A stretch of DNA of 62,388 bases, from contig JAEZFL010000127.1 in the NCBI GenBank assembly GCA_023417515.1, positions 1 through 62,388 on the forward strand. The letters are read 5' to 3'. Positions 8,130-17,355 of the stretch are shown here, piece after piece. Each line of letters starts with the position of its first letter. Position 1 is the first letter of the stretch. The position numbers and the translations under genes were made by a program. The notes below the pieces were generated by a model that saw nothing but the letters and a program-made list of their open reading frames with translations, was not told the DNA's origin and ran no database searches. The DNA is from Pseudomonadota bacterium. GTDB taxonomy: Bacteria; Pseudomonadota; Alphaproteobacteria; Sphingomonadales; Sphingomonadaceae.

Positions 8130-10072
8130 AGAGACGCGGCGCTCCGCTCGTCACCGAACAAAGCCAGGCGATCACCTTCACGAGGCGGTCGCTCGTCTTC
8201 GCCGGGCTTCAGGGCGGGGTCGGGCTGCTGCTTGCCGGGCGGATGGGCTATATCGCCATCGCCGAGAACGAACGCAGCCAGCTGCTCGCCGAGGAGAACC
8301 GCATCCAGATGCGGCTCATCCCGCCGCGGCGCGGCTGGATCGTCGACCGCAACGGCCAGCCGATGGCGCAGAACCGGAGCACCTTCCGGGTCGACCTGCT
8401 CAAGGAGCGGATCGAGGACGTGGACTATACGCTGGCCCAGCTCACCCAGCTGCTCGGCCTCCAGCCCGCCGACGTCCAGCGCATCCGCACCGATCTCGAG
8501 CGCGCGACAGGCTCGCAGCCGGTCGCGGTCGCCGAGAATCTCAGCTACGACCAATATGCCGCGGTGACCCTGCGCCAGCCGGAGCTGCCCGGCGTGTCGC
8601 CGCTGCGCGCCTTCTCGCGCCATTACCCCGCGGGTTCCACCGTCGGCCACCTGATCGGCTATGTCGGCACGCCCAATCGCGAGGAATATCTCGCCGCCAA
8701 CCGCGACCCGCTGATGATCACGCCGGGTTTCAAGATCGGCAAGGAAGGTCTTGAAAAGACGATGGAGAGCCGGCTGCGCGGAACGCCCGGCGCAGCCCGG
8801 ATCGAAGTCACTGCGCGCGGCCGGCTGGTGCGCGAGCTCGAGACCGTGTCCGACCGCGCCGGGCAGCCGCTGCAAACGACGATCGACGCCGGCCTGCAGG
8901 AATATGCCGGCCGCCGCCTGGGCGAGGAATCGGGCGCGTGCATCGTCATGGACTGCCGCAACGGCAACGTCCTGTGCATGGCGTCGATGCCGGCCTACGA
9001 CCCCAACGTCTTCACCGACGGCATCAGCCAGCTGGAATGGTCGTTCCTCGCCGAGGACGAACGCCGGCCCCTGCTCAACAAGGCGCTGAACGGCCTTTAT
9101 CCGCCCGGCTCCACCTTCAAGCCGAGCATCGCCATGGCGCTGCTCCAGGCCGGAATCGACCCCGAGGATCGCGTGTCGTGCGGCGGCGGCTACAATCTCG
9201 GCAACCGCTTCTTCCGCTGCCTCGGCCGCCACGGGCCGATGAACATGCACACCGCCATCGCGCGCAGCTGCAACACCTATTTCTACGCGATGGGCCGCCG
9301 CGCCGGAATCGACGTCCTGTCGGACGTGTGCAAGCGAATGGGCTTCGGCCAGAAGTTCGCCAGCCTGCCGGTGGTCAGCCAGAGCTACGGCACCATGCCC
9401 GACGACGAATGGAAAAGGGCGCGGTTCGAGCGCAGCCGGCGATCGGTCGAACGGCCCGACTGGACCGAGTCGGACACGCTCAACACCGCGATCGGCCAGG
9501 GATTCGTGATCGTGAACCCGATGCAGCTCGCCATCTCGGCGGCGCGGATCGCCTCGGGCCGCAACATCCAGCCGCGCCTGCTCCCGGTGGAAGGCCCCGA
9601 GCCCGGGCCTCTGCCCTGGGCCCCTGAGCATTTCGAGACGGTGCGCAGCGGCATGTGGGAAGTGGTCAACGGCGCCGGCACCGCCGGCCGATCCAGGCTT
9701 CCCTTCCCCGACATCCAGATGGGCGGCAAGACCGGCACGGCGCAGGTTCGGCGAATCACCGCGACCCAGCGCGGCCAGGCCGGCACGCCGTGGAAATATC
9801 GCGACCACGGCCTGTTCATCTTCTTCGCACCGACCGAGAATCCGATCTATGCCGGCGCGGTGGTGATCGAGCACGGCCTTGGCGGCGCGCGAGCGGCGGC
9901 CCCGGTCGCCAAGGACGTGCTGACCTATCTGTTCGACCAGAACATGGCGATGGACGCGTTGCGCGCGCTCGAGGAGCAATGGGGCGGCACGCTCGCCGAG
10001 CGCACCGCGCGCCGCGCCGAGGCGTGGGCGGCCGCGCGCCGGTCCGGCCAGACCCCGCCGCAGGCGACGTAG
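8126..10072 (+). CDS. mrdA: Penicillin-binding protein 2 (elongation transpeptidase)
   Basis: Class B PBP that cross-links peptidoglycan during elongation. N-terminal TM anchor around residues 22-40, then the PBP dimerisation domain (RGWIVDRNGQPMAQN), then the transpeptidase domain with the active-site STFK at residues 329-332, the SCN motif in ARSCNTYFYAMG, and KTGTAQ at about 535. ATG 8126 overlaps the mreD stop; 648 residues. The C-terminal 35 residues are an Arg/Ala-rich cytosol-like tail of low complexity. Partner of RodA, encoded next. Confidence 0.95.
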   Translation: MKRRGAPLVTEQSQAITFTRRSLVFAGLQGGVGLLLAGRMGYIAIAENERSQLLAEENRIQMRLIPPRRGWIVDRNGQPMAQNRSTFRVDLLKERIEDVDYTLAQLTQLLGLQPADVQRIRTDLERATGSQPVAVAENLSYDQYAAVTLRQPELPGVSPLRAFSRHYPAGSTVGHLIGYVGTPNREEYLAANRDPLMITPGFKIGKEGLEKTMESRLRGTPGAARIEVTARGRLVRELETVSDRAGQPLQTTIDAGLQEYAGRRLGEESGACIVMDCRNGNVLCMASMPAYDPNVFTDGISQLEWSFLAEDERRPLLNKALNGLYPPGSTFKPSIAMALLQAGIDPEDRVSCGGGYNLGNRFFRCLGRHGPMNMHTAIARSCNTYFYAMGRRAGIDVLSDVCKRMGFGQKFASLPVVSQSYGTMPDDEWKRARFERSRRSVERPDWTESDTLNTAIGQGFVIVNPMQLAISAARIASGRNIQPRLLPVEGPEPGPLPWAPEHFETVRSGMWEVVNGAGTAGRSRLPFPDIQMGGKTGTAQVRRITATQRGQAGTPWKYRDHGLFIFFAPTENPIYAGAVVIEHGLGGARAAAPVAKDVLTYLFDQNMAMDALRALEEQWGGTLAERTARRAEAWAAARRSGQTPPQAT

Positions 10073-10083
10073 GAGCGCGCGCG

Positions 10084-11202
10084 ATGGCCCTTCCACTCGT
10101 CCCCCGCGCGGTCGCGGCCCAGCCCTGGGGGGCGCTGCTGTCGGCGTCGTTCCTGGCCGCCTTCGGCTTCGTCACGCTCTATTCGGCCGCGGGCGGAAGC
10201 CTGCTGCCCTGGGCCCTCCCCCACGCCGCCCGCTTCGGCGTGTTCCTCGGTCTCGCCCTCGCCATCTCCTACGTGAGGCCGACCTGGTTCAGGGACGCGG
10301 TGCCTTATGCCTATGTCGGCGTGATGGCGCTGCTGGTGGTGGTGCTGGCCGTGGGCGTGGTCGGCGGCGGCGCGCGCTCCTGGCTCGATTTCGGGCCGAT
10401 CCGGCTCCAGCCTTCAGAGCTCATGAAGCCGATCCTGGTGATCGCGCTGGCCACATTCTACTCGACCATGCCGCCCAGCCACATCCGGACCTTCGGCGCG
10501 ATCTGGCCGGCGGCCGTGATGATCGGCATTCCGGTCGTGGTGATCCTGCTCCAGCCCGACCTGGGAACGGCGCTGCTGCTGGTCTTCTCCGGGGTCACCA
10601 CCATGTTCCTCGCCGGGCTGCCGCTCAAATGGTTCGTCGGCGGCGGCCTTGCCGTCGGGCTTTCGGTGCCGGCGATCTTCCCGTTCCTGATGCCGCACCA
10701 GCAGCAACGGATCCTGATCCTGCTCGATCCGTCGCAGGACCCGCTCGGCGCCGGCTATCACATCACCCAGTCGACCATCGCCATCGGATCGGGCGGAATC
10801 ACCGGCCAGGGCTATCTCAACGGCACCCAGAGCCACCTCAACTTCCTGCCCGAGCAGCATACCGATTTCATCTTCTCGGCAATGGCGGAGGAATGGGGGC
10901 TGCTGGGCGGGCTCGCGGTGCTCGCCGGCCTGTTCGTGCTGCTGCGCTGGGGCACCCGGGTCGCGATGGCGGCGAAGGGCCGCTACGAGATGCTCGCCGC
11001 CGGCGGCCTGACGTCGATCATCTTCTTCTACGCGGCGATCAACCTGATGATGGTCATGGGCCTCGCGCCGGTCGTCGGCATTCCGCTGCCGCTCCTGTCC
11101 TATGGCGGCAGCGCGATGATGACGGTGATGATCTGCCTTGGTCTGCTCATGGGCATCGACCGGAGCACCCGCCGCGACCGCGAGCGCGGGCGCGGCCTCT
11201 GA
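10084..11202 (+). CDS. rodA: Peptidoglycan glycosyltransferase RodA
   Basis: SEDS-family polymerase working with PBP2. About ten TM segments over 372 residues. SEDS signatures: GARSWLDFGPIRLQPSELMK, QPDLGTALLL, LPEQHTDFIFSAMAEEWG, and the C-terminal GIPLPLLSYGGSAMM. The catalytic Asp is expected in the large loop near QHTDFIF. Start ATG 10084, eleven bases past mrdA. Last gene of the rod-shape operon. Confidence 0.95.
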   Translation: MALPLVPRAVAAQPWGALLSASFLAAFGFVTLYSAAGGSLLPWALPHAARFGVFLGLALAISYVRPTWFRDAVPYAYVGVMALLVVVLAVGVVGGGARSWLDFGPIRLQPSELMKPILVIALATFYSTMPPSHIRTFGAIWPAAVMIGIPVVVILLQPDLGTALLLVFSGVTTMFLAGLPLKWFVGGGLAVGLSVPAIFPFLMPHQQQRILILLDPSQDPLGAGYHITQSTIAIGSGGITGQGYLNGTQSHLNFLPEQHTDFIFSAMAEEWGLLGGLAVLAGLFVLLRWGTRVAMAAKGRYEMLAAGGLTSIIFFYAAINLMMVMGLAPVVGIPLPLLSYGGSAMMTVMICLGLLMGIDRSTRRDRERGRGL

Positions 11203-11238
11203 GCCGCGCGGAGGGTCGCTTCGGGCGCTCAAACCCGG

Positions 11239-11267
11239 TTGCAATCGCGCGCTGAGGCCCCTAAGTG
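11239..11267 (+). promoter_or_regulatory. Possible promoter of tRNA-Lys
   Basis: TTGCAA at 11239-11244 and TAAGTG at 11262-11267 are 17 bases apart and end 11 bases before the tRNA 5' end. The spacing fits a sigma-70-type promoter, but the -10 match is poor, so this is tentative. Confidence 0.35.
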
Positions 11268-11278
11268 GCCCTCCTCCC

Positions 11279-11354
<76 letters not shown>

Positions 11355-11402
11355 CTTCCCTCAGCAACGGACAGGCGGCCAGGGAAAACCGCCCAGGCGG
11401 CT

Positions 11403-11687
11403 TCACCCGTCTTGCTGTTCGCTCGGCAGGATCAGTGCGCCGAAGCGCCAGCCGAGCACCCAGCGGACCTCGGCGCGCACGCGGCCGCGGTCGGGGAGGT
11501 CGATCTCGACGATCGCGCCCTTGGGAATCTTCTGCTCGCACTCGGCCATGAAGCCGGCCTCGGACAGGTTGCCGAGCCGGCCCATCAGCTCTCGCCCGCT
11601 ATCGTCCACGACCGTGACGTCGGCCTGGCACTCCCAGCGCGGGGGCCGCGAAGCAAAATGTGGTTCCTGGGACATTTCCTCACCCAT
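11403..11687 (-). CDS. PilZ-domain protein at end of signalling operon
   Basis: 94 residues. The PilZ motifs are RPPRWECQADVTVVD (basic entry) and NLSEAGFMAEC, matching the D/NxSxxG element, followed by the beta strands up to WRFGALI. The first Arg pair (RxxxR) is less clear than usual, so c-di-GMP affinity is uncertain. It lies 35 bases downstream of the GGDEF-EAL gene on the same strand, so the enzyme that sets c-di-GMP and a probable receptor are transcribed together. ATG at 11687 or 11675 are both possible starts. Its 3' end faces tRNA-Lys. Confidence 0.7.
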   Translation of the reverse strand: MGEEMSQEPHFASRPPRWECQADVTVVDDSGRELMGRLGNLSEAGFMAECEQKIPKGAIVEIDLPDRGRVRAEVRWVLGWRFGALILPSEQQDG

Positions 11688-11722
11688 AAAGCGCCGGGAT
11701 TACCAACCCCTAAAGGCAAGGA

Positions 11723-13309
11723 TCAGTTGGCGCGCCTGAGCTGGGCGGGCTCGTCCCCGTCCGGTTTGGCAAGGCCGATGGAGATCGGCGGCTGGATCGC
11801 GGCGCGGTCGCGAAAGCAGCGCAGGTCGCCAAGCGTCATCGGCACGCCGATCTCATAACCCTGCAGGTAATCGCAGCCGAGCAGCTGGAGCAGCCGGGCC
11901 TGCCAGTCGCTCTCGATCCCTTCGACGACGACGTGCATGTCGAGACCGTGACCGAAATCGATGATCGAGCGGATGATCTGGGTCGCCTTCTTCTTGTCGC
12001 CGACCTCGCGAAGGAAGGACTTGTCGAGCTTGAGGCCGTCCAGCTCGAAATGCTGAAGATAGCTGAGCGACGAATAGCCGGTGCCGAAATCGTCGAGGAC
12101 GACTCGAAGGCCGATCTCGCGCAGCCGGGCGATCGATTCGCGGGCGGCAGCGATGTCAGCGATGAGCACGCCTTCGGTGACTTCCAGAGTCACCAGGTGC
12201 GGCGGCGTGGCCGAGCCCATCAGCCTGTCGAGGACCCGATGAACGAAATCGGGGCGGCGGAAATAGACGGGCGAAACGTTGACCGCGATGGGAAGATCCT
12301 CAAGCGCGTGGATGGCGGTGAGCGCGGTATCCAGAGTCCATTCGGTCAGCGGGATGATCTGCCCGCTCGCCTCCGCGACCGAGATGAGCTTCTCGATCGA
12401 GACGCCGTGCAATGCCGGCGATTGCGGGCGGAGAAGGGCCTCCGCGCTGCTGACCGCGCCGGTCCGCGCATCGACGATCGGCTGGTAGAATAACCGGAAC
12501 TGCTGCTCGACCATCGACTTGCCGAGCTCGGCCCGGATCGAGCTTTCGCGCATCTGCCGTCCGCTCAGCTGGTCGTCGAAGACGCGCCAGCCGCCACGCG
12601 CCGCGCCTTTCGCTTCGTACATGGCCACGTCCGCCCGGCGCAGCAGCTCATGGCCGTCGTCGAGCACGGCGTCGCCCACCGCGATCCCGACCGAGGCGGC
12701 GACATCGACCCGGTGGCCGTCGATCAGGAAAGGCTCGTTGATCGCCTCGACGATGGCGCGGCCGAAATCCTCCGGCCGCTGCGATGCTCCGCACGGCAGG
12801 ACCGCGGCGAACTCGTCTCCGCCGAGGCGCGCGAAGGCCGTGGCGCTCTCGAGCACCGCCCCGCCGCGGCGCGCGACCTCGACGAGCAGATGATCGCCGA
12901 CCTTGTGGCCGAGCGTGTCGTTGACGTCCTTGAACCGGTCGAGATCGAAGAACAGGACGACGATCGTTCCGCAGCCGGTGGCGTCGTTGGCCAGCTCGTC
13001 CAGGGCGACGTTGAACGCGGTCCGGTTCATCAGGCCGGTCAGCGGATCCCGGCTGAGGCTGAGGCGCAGATCGCGGCACTCCGCCTCGGCCAGGTCATGT
13101 CGCGCCCGCGTTTCGCGCGCTTGCCGGACGGCGAGTATCGGAAAGGCGACGGCGAGGCCGGCGAGAATGACCGCGATCCAATCCGGCAGCTGGAACAGGC
13201 CCAGGGAGCCGGCGAGGATGCAGGCTGCTGCGGCGAACGCGGCCGCCGCCGGTGCGGCGCCGATCAGCGACCGCAGGCGCCGATCCCGGTCTGACGTTGC
13301 TGCGGCCAT
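11723..13309 (-). CDS. GGDEF-EAL protein (c-di-GMP synthase/phosphodiesterase)
   Basis: 528 residues. Two hydrophobic segments at about 18-38 and 42-62 anchor it in the membrane with almost no periplasmic loop. The GGDEF domain has RLGGDEF (161-167) intact, with no RxxD inhibitory site in the usual place. The EAL domain has EALLR (290-294), VNVSP, DDFGTG (406-411), LKLDKSF and VVEGIE, so the metal-binding residues of active phosphodiesterases appear present. It may do both reactions or be switched between them. It starts three bases after the stop of the response regulator, suggesting that the phosphorelay upstream controls it. The C-terminal 25 residues are a variable tail. Confidence 0.9.
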   Translation of the reverse strand: MAAATSDRDRRLRSLIGAAPAAAAFAAAACILAGSLGLFQLPDWIAVILAGLAVAFPILAVRQARETRARHDLAEAECRDLRLSLSRDPLTGLMNRTAFNVALDELANDATGCGTIVVLFFDLDRFKDVNDTLGHKVGDHLLVEVARRGGAVLESATAFARLGGDEFAAVLPCGASQRPEDFGRAIVEAINEPFLIDGHRVDVAASVGIAVGDAVLDDGHELLRRADVAMYEAKGAARGGWRVFDDQLSGRQMRESSIRAELGKSMVEQQFRLFYQPIVDARTGAVSSAEALLRPQSPALHGVSIEKLISVAEASGQIIPLTEWTLDTALTAIHALEDLPIAVNVSPVYFRRPDFVHRVLDRLMGSATPPHLVTLEVTEGVLIADIAAARESIARLREIGLRVVLDDFGTGYSSLSYLQHFELDGLKLDKSFLREVGDKKKATQIIRSIIDFGHGLDMHVVVEGIESDWQARLLQLLGCDYLQGYEIGVPMTLGDLRCFRDRAAIQPPISIGLAKPDGDEPAQLRRAN

Positions 13310-13312
13310 TTT

Positions 13313-13822
13313 TCAGTGCGTTCCCGACCGCCGTGCGGGCGACGAGGCACGGTCGAACATGGCACGCGCCTGCTGGGTCAGCTTCTGCTCGGCGGCGTCG
13401 CGGGCGCTCCCCAGAGTGTCGATGACCGCGCGTTGCTCGAAATGAGCGGCCATGCGCGCGCGCAGGATCGGAATGCTGAGCGGCTTCGTCACATAGTCGT
13501 TGGCACCCGCGCCGATGGCGGCGACGACCGACATCTCCTCGCCGATCGCGGTGCACATGATCACCGGAAGCCTGGAGCTGGGATGGAGCTCCCGGATCGC
13601 CCGGAGCGTCTCCAGACCGGAGAGCTCGGGCATCATCCAGTCGAGCAGCACCATGTCCGGCAGCCGGCGGGAGATGATCGACAGCGCCTCGCGGCCGCTC
13701 GCGGCCGACAAGGTTGCATAGCCGCTGGTCATGAGCGCACGCTCGAGCAGTACGCGATTGTCCTCGATGTCGTCGACGATCAGGATGAGCTTCTGGTCGC
13801 CCACGTGGTGGAACGCGCTCAT
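13313..13822 (-). CDS. Response regulator, receiver plus short C-terminal extension
   Basis: 169 residues. The CheY-like receiver (about 10-130) has IVDD near residue 17, phosphoacceptor Asp61 in LLDWMMPE and Lys113 in VTKPLS. After the receiver comes a 40-residue helical, charged tail with no DNA-binding domain. ATG 13822 overlaps the stop of the hybrid kinase in an ATGA tetramer; upstream in-frame starts would add a sequence overlapping the kinase gene. It probably signals by protein contact, with the adjacent GGDEF-EAL protein as the obvious candidate partner (inference from position). Confidence 0.88.
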   Translation of the reverse strand: MSAFHHVGDQKLILIVDDIEDNRVLLERALMTSGYATLSAASGREALSIISRRLPDMVLLDWMMPELSGLETLRAIRELHPSSRLPVIMCTAIGEEMSVVAAIGAGANDYVTKPLSIPILRARMAAHFEQRAVIDTLGSARDAAEQKLTQQARAMFDRASSPARRSGTH

Positions 13823-15831
13823 GCCACCAGCTCCCGAAGGGATTGCGCAATCTCGCGCGGAGTCGACGATCCTTTCGCGAAGAAGCGATAGCCGGCAGCG
13901 GCGAGCGCCCGATGCTGGGGCAGGCTGACGTCGCATCCCGACACGATGATGAGCGGGATGTGCATCAATTGCTCGTCGGCCGACAGCCGCTCGATCACGC
14001 CGAAGCCGTCGAGTCCGGGCATCGCCAGGTCGAGCACGATCGCTGCCGGAGGCAGGCTCGACGCCATCTCGACCCCTTCGAGCCCGTCACGGGCCCGGCG
14101 CGTCGAGAAGCCGATCTGCTCGACGCTGCGCTTGATCAGCTCGGCGGAATCGTCGTCGTCGTCGATGACCAGGACGTCGCCCTCGGCTCTGCTCTCGTAG
14201 AGCTTCGCGACGGCCCGCAGCTGCTCCTCGCGGATCGGCTTGCGCAGATAGTCGGAAGCGCCGGCGCTGAGACCGCGGGCGCGGTCGTCGTCGACGGTGA
14301 CCAGGACGACCGGCGTGCGGCTCAGGGCCATGTCGGCGCGCAACTCGGCGAGGACGTCGTAGCCCGAAATGCCGGGCAGAAGCGCGTCCAGGAGGATGAG
14401 GTCGGGCCGGTGGTCGCGGGCCATGGCCAGCCCGGTCTCGCCGTCGGGCGCGGCGAACACGTCATAGCCCATCCGTTCGAGCCAGCGGCGCATCAGGTCG
14501 ATCGCCGCTTCGTCGTCGTCGACGATCAGCGCGCTGCGTTCGGAAGACCTGACCGGCAGAGGATGGTCGGAGCGAAACAGGACGGTTTCTTCCCCCATTC
14601 TCTTCTTCAGGCTGAGCGGCAGCGACAGGCAGAAAGTCGAGCCTTGGCCCTCGACGCTCTCGACCGTGCAGTCGCCACCCATCATCCGCGCCAGGCGCCG
14701 GGTGATGGCAAGGCCAAGGCCGGGGCCGCCGAAGCGACGGGTATGGCCATCCTCGATCTGGCTGAAGGCGTCGAACAGGTGGAGCAGGTCGTCCGCGGCG
14801 ATGCCGGGACCGGTGTCGCGGACGTTGAAGCTCACGCCGACGGCGCCGCCGCACCGCGCCGGCACGATGTCCAGCGAAACCTGGCCGTTCCTCGTGAACT
14901 TGAACGCGTTGCTCAGGAGATTGAGCAGGCATTGCCGGACCTTGCCGGGGTCGCCGACCATGATTCCGAGCGTATCGGAGACGTCGAGATGGAAGCTGTT
15001 GCCGTTGCGCTGGTCGACCGGACAGGAGGCGGCGGCCTCCTCGGCAAGCTCGCGAATGTCGATGACGCTGCGCTCGATCGTCGTCTTGCCCGCCTCGATG
15101 CGGGCGTGGTCGAGAATGTCGTTGATCACGGCGAGCAGGTTGCGTCCGGCCACCTGGATCCGCTCGAGATCGGCCACCGCCATCGGATTGCCCGCGGCGG
15201 TCGCATCCTCCTGAACCAGCATCGCGTAGCCGAGGATCGCGTTCAGCGGCGTCCGCAGCTCGTGACTCATCTTGGCGAGGAACTGCGACTGGGCGATATT
15301 CTGCTGCTTGGCCTCCTCGCGGGCGCTCTCCAGCTCCGCCATCGCGTCGCGCGACCGGCGCGTGATTCGCCGAAGATGGCGGCTGAGCGTCTCGAGGTCG
15401 CTCTCGATATCGGCGCGGCTCAGGGCGCGGCCCCTCCGCCAGTTCAGCTCCTCCTCACCGATGCCCTGAGCCAGATCGGGCTGGGCCAGGATCAGCTCGA
15501 TCGGTCGGACCGCGAGCCGAGCTACGGCCAGCGCGACAGGTCGCACCAGGATCAGTCCGGTGAGGGCCCCTGCCCCGAGCATGCCCGCCAGGACAGCCCA
15601 GGACGGACATGGCGCGCCGCTGGTGAAGAACACGAAGGCTCCACCAATGGTCGACACGAGCACCAGCGCCCACACCAGGCGCCGCATCGCCCGAGCGATC
15701 GAGCGATGCACGCTGAGCCGAAGCGCGGCGGCGCTGACGGATTCGTCCCGGGCCTGAGCATCGTGCGTCATGCGAAGAGCCGTTTCTGTGTGAATTGCGT
15801 CGTCATCAGGCTGCCTGCGGGACGTCCCCAT
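13819..15831 (-). CDS. Hybrid histidine kinase with two receiver domains
   Basis: 670 residues from ATG 15831, or 650 from ATG 15771; neither has a clear ribosome binding site. Two TM helices (about 51-72 and 77-101) enclose a very short loop, then a HAMP-like/coiled-coil linker, HisKA with His190 in KMSHELRTPLNA, and HATPase_c with LLNLLSNAFKFT, DTGPGIA and GGPGLGLAI. Two receivers follow: LILLDALLPG in the first and IVLDLAMPGLDG in the second; in the second the conserved Lys is in FFAKGSS. With no sizeable periplasmic domain the input is probably membrane-borne or intracellular. It lies downstream of, and slightly overlaps, the six-TM kinase gene. Confidence 0.88.
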   Translation of the reverse strand: MGTSRRQPDDDAIHTETALRMTHDAQARDESVSAAALRLSVHRSIARAMRRLVWALVLVSTIGGAFVFFTSGAPCPSWAVLAGMLGAGALTGLILVRPVALAVARLAVRPIELILAQPDLAQGIGEEELNWRRGRALSRADIESDLETLSRHLRRITRRSRDAMAELESAREEAKQQNIAQSQFLAKMSHELRTPLNAILGYAMLVQEDATAAGNPMAVADLERIQVAGRNLLAVINDILDHARIEAGKTTIERSVIDIRELAEEAAASCPVDQRNGNSFHLDVSDTLGIMVGDPGKVRQCLLNLLSNAFKFTRNGQVSLDIVPARCGGAVGVSFNVRDTGPGIAADDLLHLFDAFSQIEDGHTRRFGGPGLGLAITRRLARMMGGDCTVESVEGQGSTFCLSLPLSLKKRMGEETVLFRSDHPLPVRSSERSALIVDDDEAAIDLMRRWLERMGYDVFAAPDGETGLAMARDHRPDLILLDALLPGISGYDVLAELRADMALSRTPVVLVTVDDDRARGLSAGASDYLRKPIREEQLRAVAKLYESRAEGDVLVIDDDDDSAELIKRSVEQIGFSTRRARDGLEGVEMASSLPPAAIVLDLAMPGLDGFGVIERLSADEQLMHIPLIIVSGCDVSLPQHRALAAAGYRFFAKGSSTPREIAQSLRELVA

Positions 15832-17200
15832 CGCGGCGCTGCAGCCGCACCATCGGAATCTCGATGGTGAAGCTCGACCCGACGCCGCGTTGCGAGCGAA
15901 CCGTGATCGACCCGCCCATCATCTGGCAGAAGCGCTTGGTCAGAGCGAGGCCGAGGCCGGTGCCACCGAACTTGTTGACGGTCTCGTTGTCCGCCTGGCT
16001 GAAATCCTCGAAGATCCGCCGCAGGCTCTCGGTCGGAATGCCGATGCCGTCATCGCTGACCTCAAGAACGAGGACCTCGCCGCTCATCGAGCGCCGGCTG
16101 ATCACGGTCAGCATGATCGTGCCCTTGGTGGTGAACTTGGCGGCGTTGCTGAGCAGGTTGAGCAGACACTGGCGGACCTTGAGCGCGTCGAGCTCGACCG
16201 CTCCGAGGTCCTCCGGCATGTTGACCACCATGCGGTTGTCGCGCTTGCTGATCAGCGGAGTGGCGGTCGCGATCACTTCGTCGACCAGCGACTTCACGAC
16301 GACGGCCTGGGTAGATAGCTCGACCCGGCTCGATTCGATCGACGACAGGTCGATGACGTTATTGACGAGCGCCAGCAAATGGCGCCCGGCGGCATGAATC
16401 CGGTCGAGGTCGTTCATCTTGCGGCCCGCGTCGGCCCGCTCCTCGAAGGTCTCGCGCAGGATCTCCGCATAACCGATCACCGCGTTAAGCGGCGTGCGCA
16501 GCTCGTGGCTCATCTTGGCGAGGAAGATCGACTTGCGCGTGCTGGCCAGCTCGGCGGCCTGCATGGCCTCGCGCAGTGCCTCGAGCTTGCCGCGCTGGTC
16601 GATCGTCTCCTGCTCGAGGCTGAGGCTGATCCGCATGACCGTCTCGTAATAGAGACAGAGCAAGGTCATGTAGGCGAGCGCCGCCAGGATAGAGAAGGTG
16701 TTGGCGAACTTGAGGCTCTCGGGCTCGATCATCGTCGGGAACTCGCCGAAGGCGATCCGCGCCATGACGAAGCAGCCCAGTTGGAGAGCGACTCCGCCCA
16801 GCGTCAGCTTGATGGAATCGGCGAGGTAGAAGAAGCCCAGCACCATCGCGATCAGGAACCACGGCAGCAGCGGCGAGCTGATCCCGCCGAAGAAGAAGGA
16901 ACCGAACAGGCTCAGGCCGACCAGCAGCTGGACGCTGACCATGGCCGCGATCTGCAGGCTTCCCGCCGCCCGGAGCAGCAACGGAATCGCGAGGAAGCCG
17001 ACGACGATCGCTTCGATGACCCAATATTGCCAGGTCCCGCCGGCCGCGGTCTGCGACAGGAAATAGGTCACGCTGTGGCCCATGAGCGGGCCGACCAGGT
17101 GCAGCAGCACGAAGGTCCGCGCCATCAGGCGGTCGGACTGGTTCTCCTGGATCGAGGAGGGAATGAACCAATCGATGAAGCGATAGATCGACTTGTACAT
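15806..17200 (-). CDS. Six-TM sensor histidine kinase
   Basis: 464 residues. ATG 17200 has GGGGG just upstream; a TTG five codons earlier is less likely. Six hydrophobic segments between residues 28 and 188 form the sensor, with the element GGISSPLLPW near 105-114. Then HisKA with His232 in KMSHELRTPLNA and a complete HATPase_c: N box LLNLLSNAAKFT (Asn352), SDDGIGIP, FGGTGLGLAL. The sensor is clearly homologous to that of the divergent protein at 17356-18768. Six-TM sensors without a periplasmic domain often detect small hydrophobic molecules, as in CqsS and LqsS; that is analogy, not proof. Confidence 0.88.
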   Translation of the reverse strand: MYKSIYRFIDWFIPSSIQENQSDRLMARTFVLLHLVGPLMGHSVTYFLSQTAAGGTWQYWVIEAIVVGFLAIPLLLRAAGSLQIAAMVSVQLLVGLSLFGSFFFGGISSPLLPWFLIAMVLGFFYLADSIKLTLGGVALQLGCFVMARIAFGEFPTMIEPESLKFANTFSILAALAYMTLLCLYYETVMRISLSLEQETIDQRGKLEALREAMQAAELASTRKSIFLAKMSHELRTPLNAVIGYAEILRETFEERADAGRKMNDLDRIHAAGRHLLALVNNVIDLSSIESSRVELSTQAVVVKSLVDEVIATATPLISKRDNRMVVNMPEDLGAVELDALKVRQCLLNLLSNAAKFTTKGTIMLTVISRRSMSGEVLVLEVSDDGIGIPTESLRRIFEDFSQADNETVNKFGGTGLGLALTKRFCQMMGGSITVRSQRGVGSSFTIEIPMVRLQRRDGDVPQAA

Positions 17201-17355
17201 ATGGGCCCCCGGCAATCCCGCTGACCGCTAGCCGCCGTTGCTTAAGATTTGGCGAATGACAGGCTTTACGGCCTTTTAATCAGAACGAGTTAGGCAGCCT
17301 TCTCGACCGGGGGCCCGCTCCCGGTGCGCTGACGGACAGGGGGCATGGCGCTGCA

